Source: an uncultured Collinsella sp.
Lineage (GTDB): Bacteria; Actinomycetota; Coriobacteriia; Coriobacteriales; Coriobacteriaceae
Direction of reading: 5' to 3'
Length of the DNA: 64,000 nt
NCBI GenBank assembly: GCA_900557455.1
Contig: USSM01000001.1
Coordinates: 1-64,000 of the forward strand
The notes beneath the pieces are model-generated. The model saw nothing but the letters and a program-made list of their open reading frames with translations. It was not told the origin of the DNA and did no database searches. Each line of letters starts with the position of its first letter. Position 1 is the stretch's first letter. Positions 62,989-64,000 of this stretch are shown here, piece after piece. Made by a program: the position numbers and the translations under genes.

Positions 62989-64000
62989 TTAATCGAGGAT
63001 GTCGTCGAGAGCGCTCTTGATGCGATCGGTCACGGATTTCTTACCGGATGCGACGTCATCGCCCATCTCGTCGGCAAAAGCGCGAAGCAGCTCGCGCTGC
63101 TTGTTGGAAAGGTTCGTGGGGACGACCACGCGCATCTGCACGATCAGACGACCGCGCGAACCGCCACCGCCGATACGCGGCATGCCGTAATTGTTGACGC
63201 TCACGGTGTCACCGTACTGTGTGCCGGCGGGAACCGTCACCTTGACGACCTCGTCAGGCATAATGCCCTCAACCTCAATCTCGCAACCGAGCGTGGCCTG
63301 CGCAATCGAGATATCGCTCACGAGGTACAGGTCGTCACCGTTGCGCTTAAAACGCTCGTGGTCGGCGACACGCACGTTGACGATCAGGTCGCCCGACGGC
63401 TCGCCACGAAGGCCGGCCTCGCCAAAACCACTCACGCGCAGCTGGCGACCGGTCGAAACACCGGCGGGAATATCGATGTCAATCTTTTCGTGAGAAGGCG
63501 TGCGGCCCTGGCCATCACAGGTCTCGCAGGGATGATCGATGACCGTGCCCTCGCCGTGGCAGTCGGGACAGGGCGAAGAAGACTGGACCTGGCCTAGGAA
63601 CGAACGCTGGACCGTCGTGACATAGCCCGTGCCGTGGCAGCGGCTGCACTGCTTTTCCTGTGCGCCCTCGGCCCTACCAGTGCCGTTGCAATCCTCGCAG
63701 GGGGCAAGGCGGTCATAGCTGATCGTCTTTTTGCAACCGAGTGCCGCCTCCTCAAGGGTCACCGAAAGGGAGATGGCCATATCGCGGCCGCGACGACGCT
63801 CACGGCGATTTCGGGCGCCACCGCCGGCACCGCCGCCAAAGAACGACGAGAACAGGTCGTCCATGCCCATGCCGCCAAAGATATCGTTGATGTCGACATA
63901 GCCCGAGCCACCGGGGCCGTCCGCGGTGCCGTAACGGTCGTAGTTAGCACGCTTCTGCTCGTCGGAAAGAACGGAATAGGCCTCGTTGAGCTCTTTGAAC
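62989..64000 (-). CDS. dnaJ: Chaperone DnaJ, N-terminus beyond the window
   Basis: 336 residues are visible. The frame enters at the window edge with FKELNEAYSVLSDEQKRANYDRYG, marked NEAYSVLSDEQKRANYD, the end of the J domain. A short Gly/Phe-type region (GGMGMDDLFSSFFGGG) follows, then the zinc domain with four CxxCxGxG motifs (CEDCNGTG, CSRCHGTG, CPDCHGEG, CETCDGQG), and C-terminal substrate-binding domains. It is a class I DnaJ that stimulates DnaK. The internal ATG at 63870 is not the start. Confidence 0.95.
   Translation of the reverse strand, partial: FKELNEAYSVLSDEQKRANYDRYGTADGPGGSGYVDINDIFGGMGMDDLFSSFFGGGAGGGARNRRERRRGRDMAISLSVTLEEAALGCKKTISYDRLAPCEDCNGTGRAEGAQEKQCSRCHGTGYVTTVQRSFLGQVQSSSPCPDCHGEGTVIDHPCETCDGQGRTPSHEKIDIDIPAGVSTGRQLRVSGFGEAGLRGEPSGDLIVNVRVADHERFKRNGDDLYLVSDISIAQATLGCEIEVEGIMPDEVVKVTVPAGTQYGDTVSVNNYGMPRIGGGGSRGRLIVQMRVVVPTNLSNKQRELLRAFADEMGDDVASGKKSVTDRIKSALDDILD

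Overview
The window looks like a chromosome segment of a GC-rich Gram-positive bacterium of the class Coriobacteriia, most likely Collinsella or a close relative. This is inferred from codon and base composition and from mixed gene order. A pgsA-like, GarA-like FHA and FtsR-like MerR run recalls Actinobacteria. The ftsK, rodZ-like, pgsA, cinA, recA, rny, spoVS, miaB series recalls Bacillus and Clostridia. No rRNA, CRISPR array or intact prophage is present.

Region 1 to 5550 is a worn accessory segment. It holds a small unknown gene, a 5'-truncated IS110-type transposase, an intact two-gene cassette (AAA/ABC-type ATPase plus TOPRIM-like partner, a plausible anti-phage system), a decapitated AlbA/Schlafen-type regulator beside a near-perfect 21-bp inverted repeat, and a DUF3825 gene lacking its usual N-terminus. 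It ends at a tRNA-Val. From 5686 to 7620 lie four tRNA genes and a type II toxin-antitoxin pair. A 230-bp direct repeat, carrying a complete tRNA-Ala(GGC) transcription unit plus the first codons of the next ABC-F gene, brackets a CAT-anticodon tRNA and the toxin-antitoxin pair.

Region 7596 to 33057 is mostly plus-strand housekeeping: ABC-F ATPase, site-2 protease, scpA-scpB-rluB-cmk-plsC-ispH-DUF512-der-plsY-gpsA (chromosome condensation, ribosome maturation, phospholipid and isoprenoid synthesis), rpe, cysteine desulfurase, Nif3-like, zinc ribbon, coaBC, tRNA-Pro, pgsA-like, FHA, FtsR-like, apt, a secreted NlpC/P60 hydrolase and a DegV lipid-binding protein. DUF1836 and trxB lie on the minus strand, and a glycolipid synthase on the plus strand.

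Region 33058 to 64000 is mostly minus-strand: dut, nrdR and a YneA-like LysM protein. The LysM gene is divergent from lexA, which is followed by a membrane acyltransferase gene, and three LexA-type boxes lie between them. Then come hflX-miaA-miaB, spoVS, a GHKL ATPase of unknown role, rny, recX-recA (another LexA box), cinA, pgsA, rimO, yajQ, a RodZ-like protein, ftsK, rnj, pnp, rpsO, recO, era, dgkA, ybeY, phoH, mtaB and dnaJ (cut by the window edge). The minus-strand series concentrates RNA decay (RNase Y, RNase J, PNPase), tRNA/ribosome modification and DNA repair.

The most unusual structure is in two intergenic spacers (33058-33517 and 54519-55158). Each holds large nested palindromes in which a conserved core is enclosed by long complementary arms whose sequence differs from copy to copy. 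In the second family an inner hairpin also changes by compensatory substitutions. They look like a modular, possibly mobile, structured nucleic-acid element.
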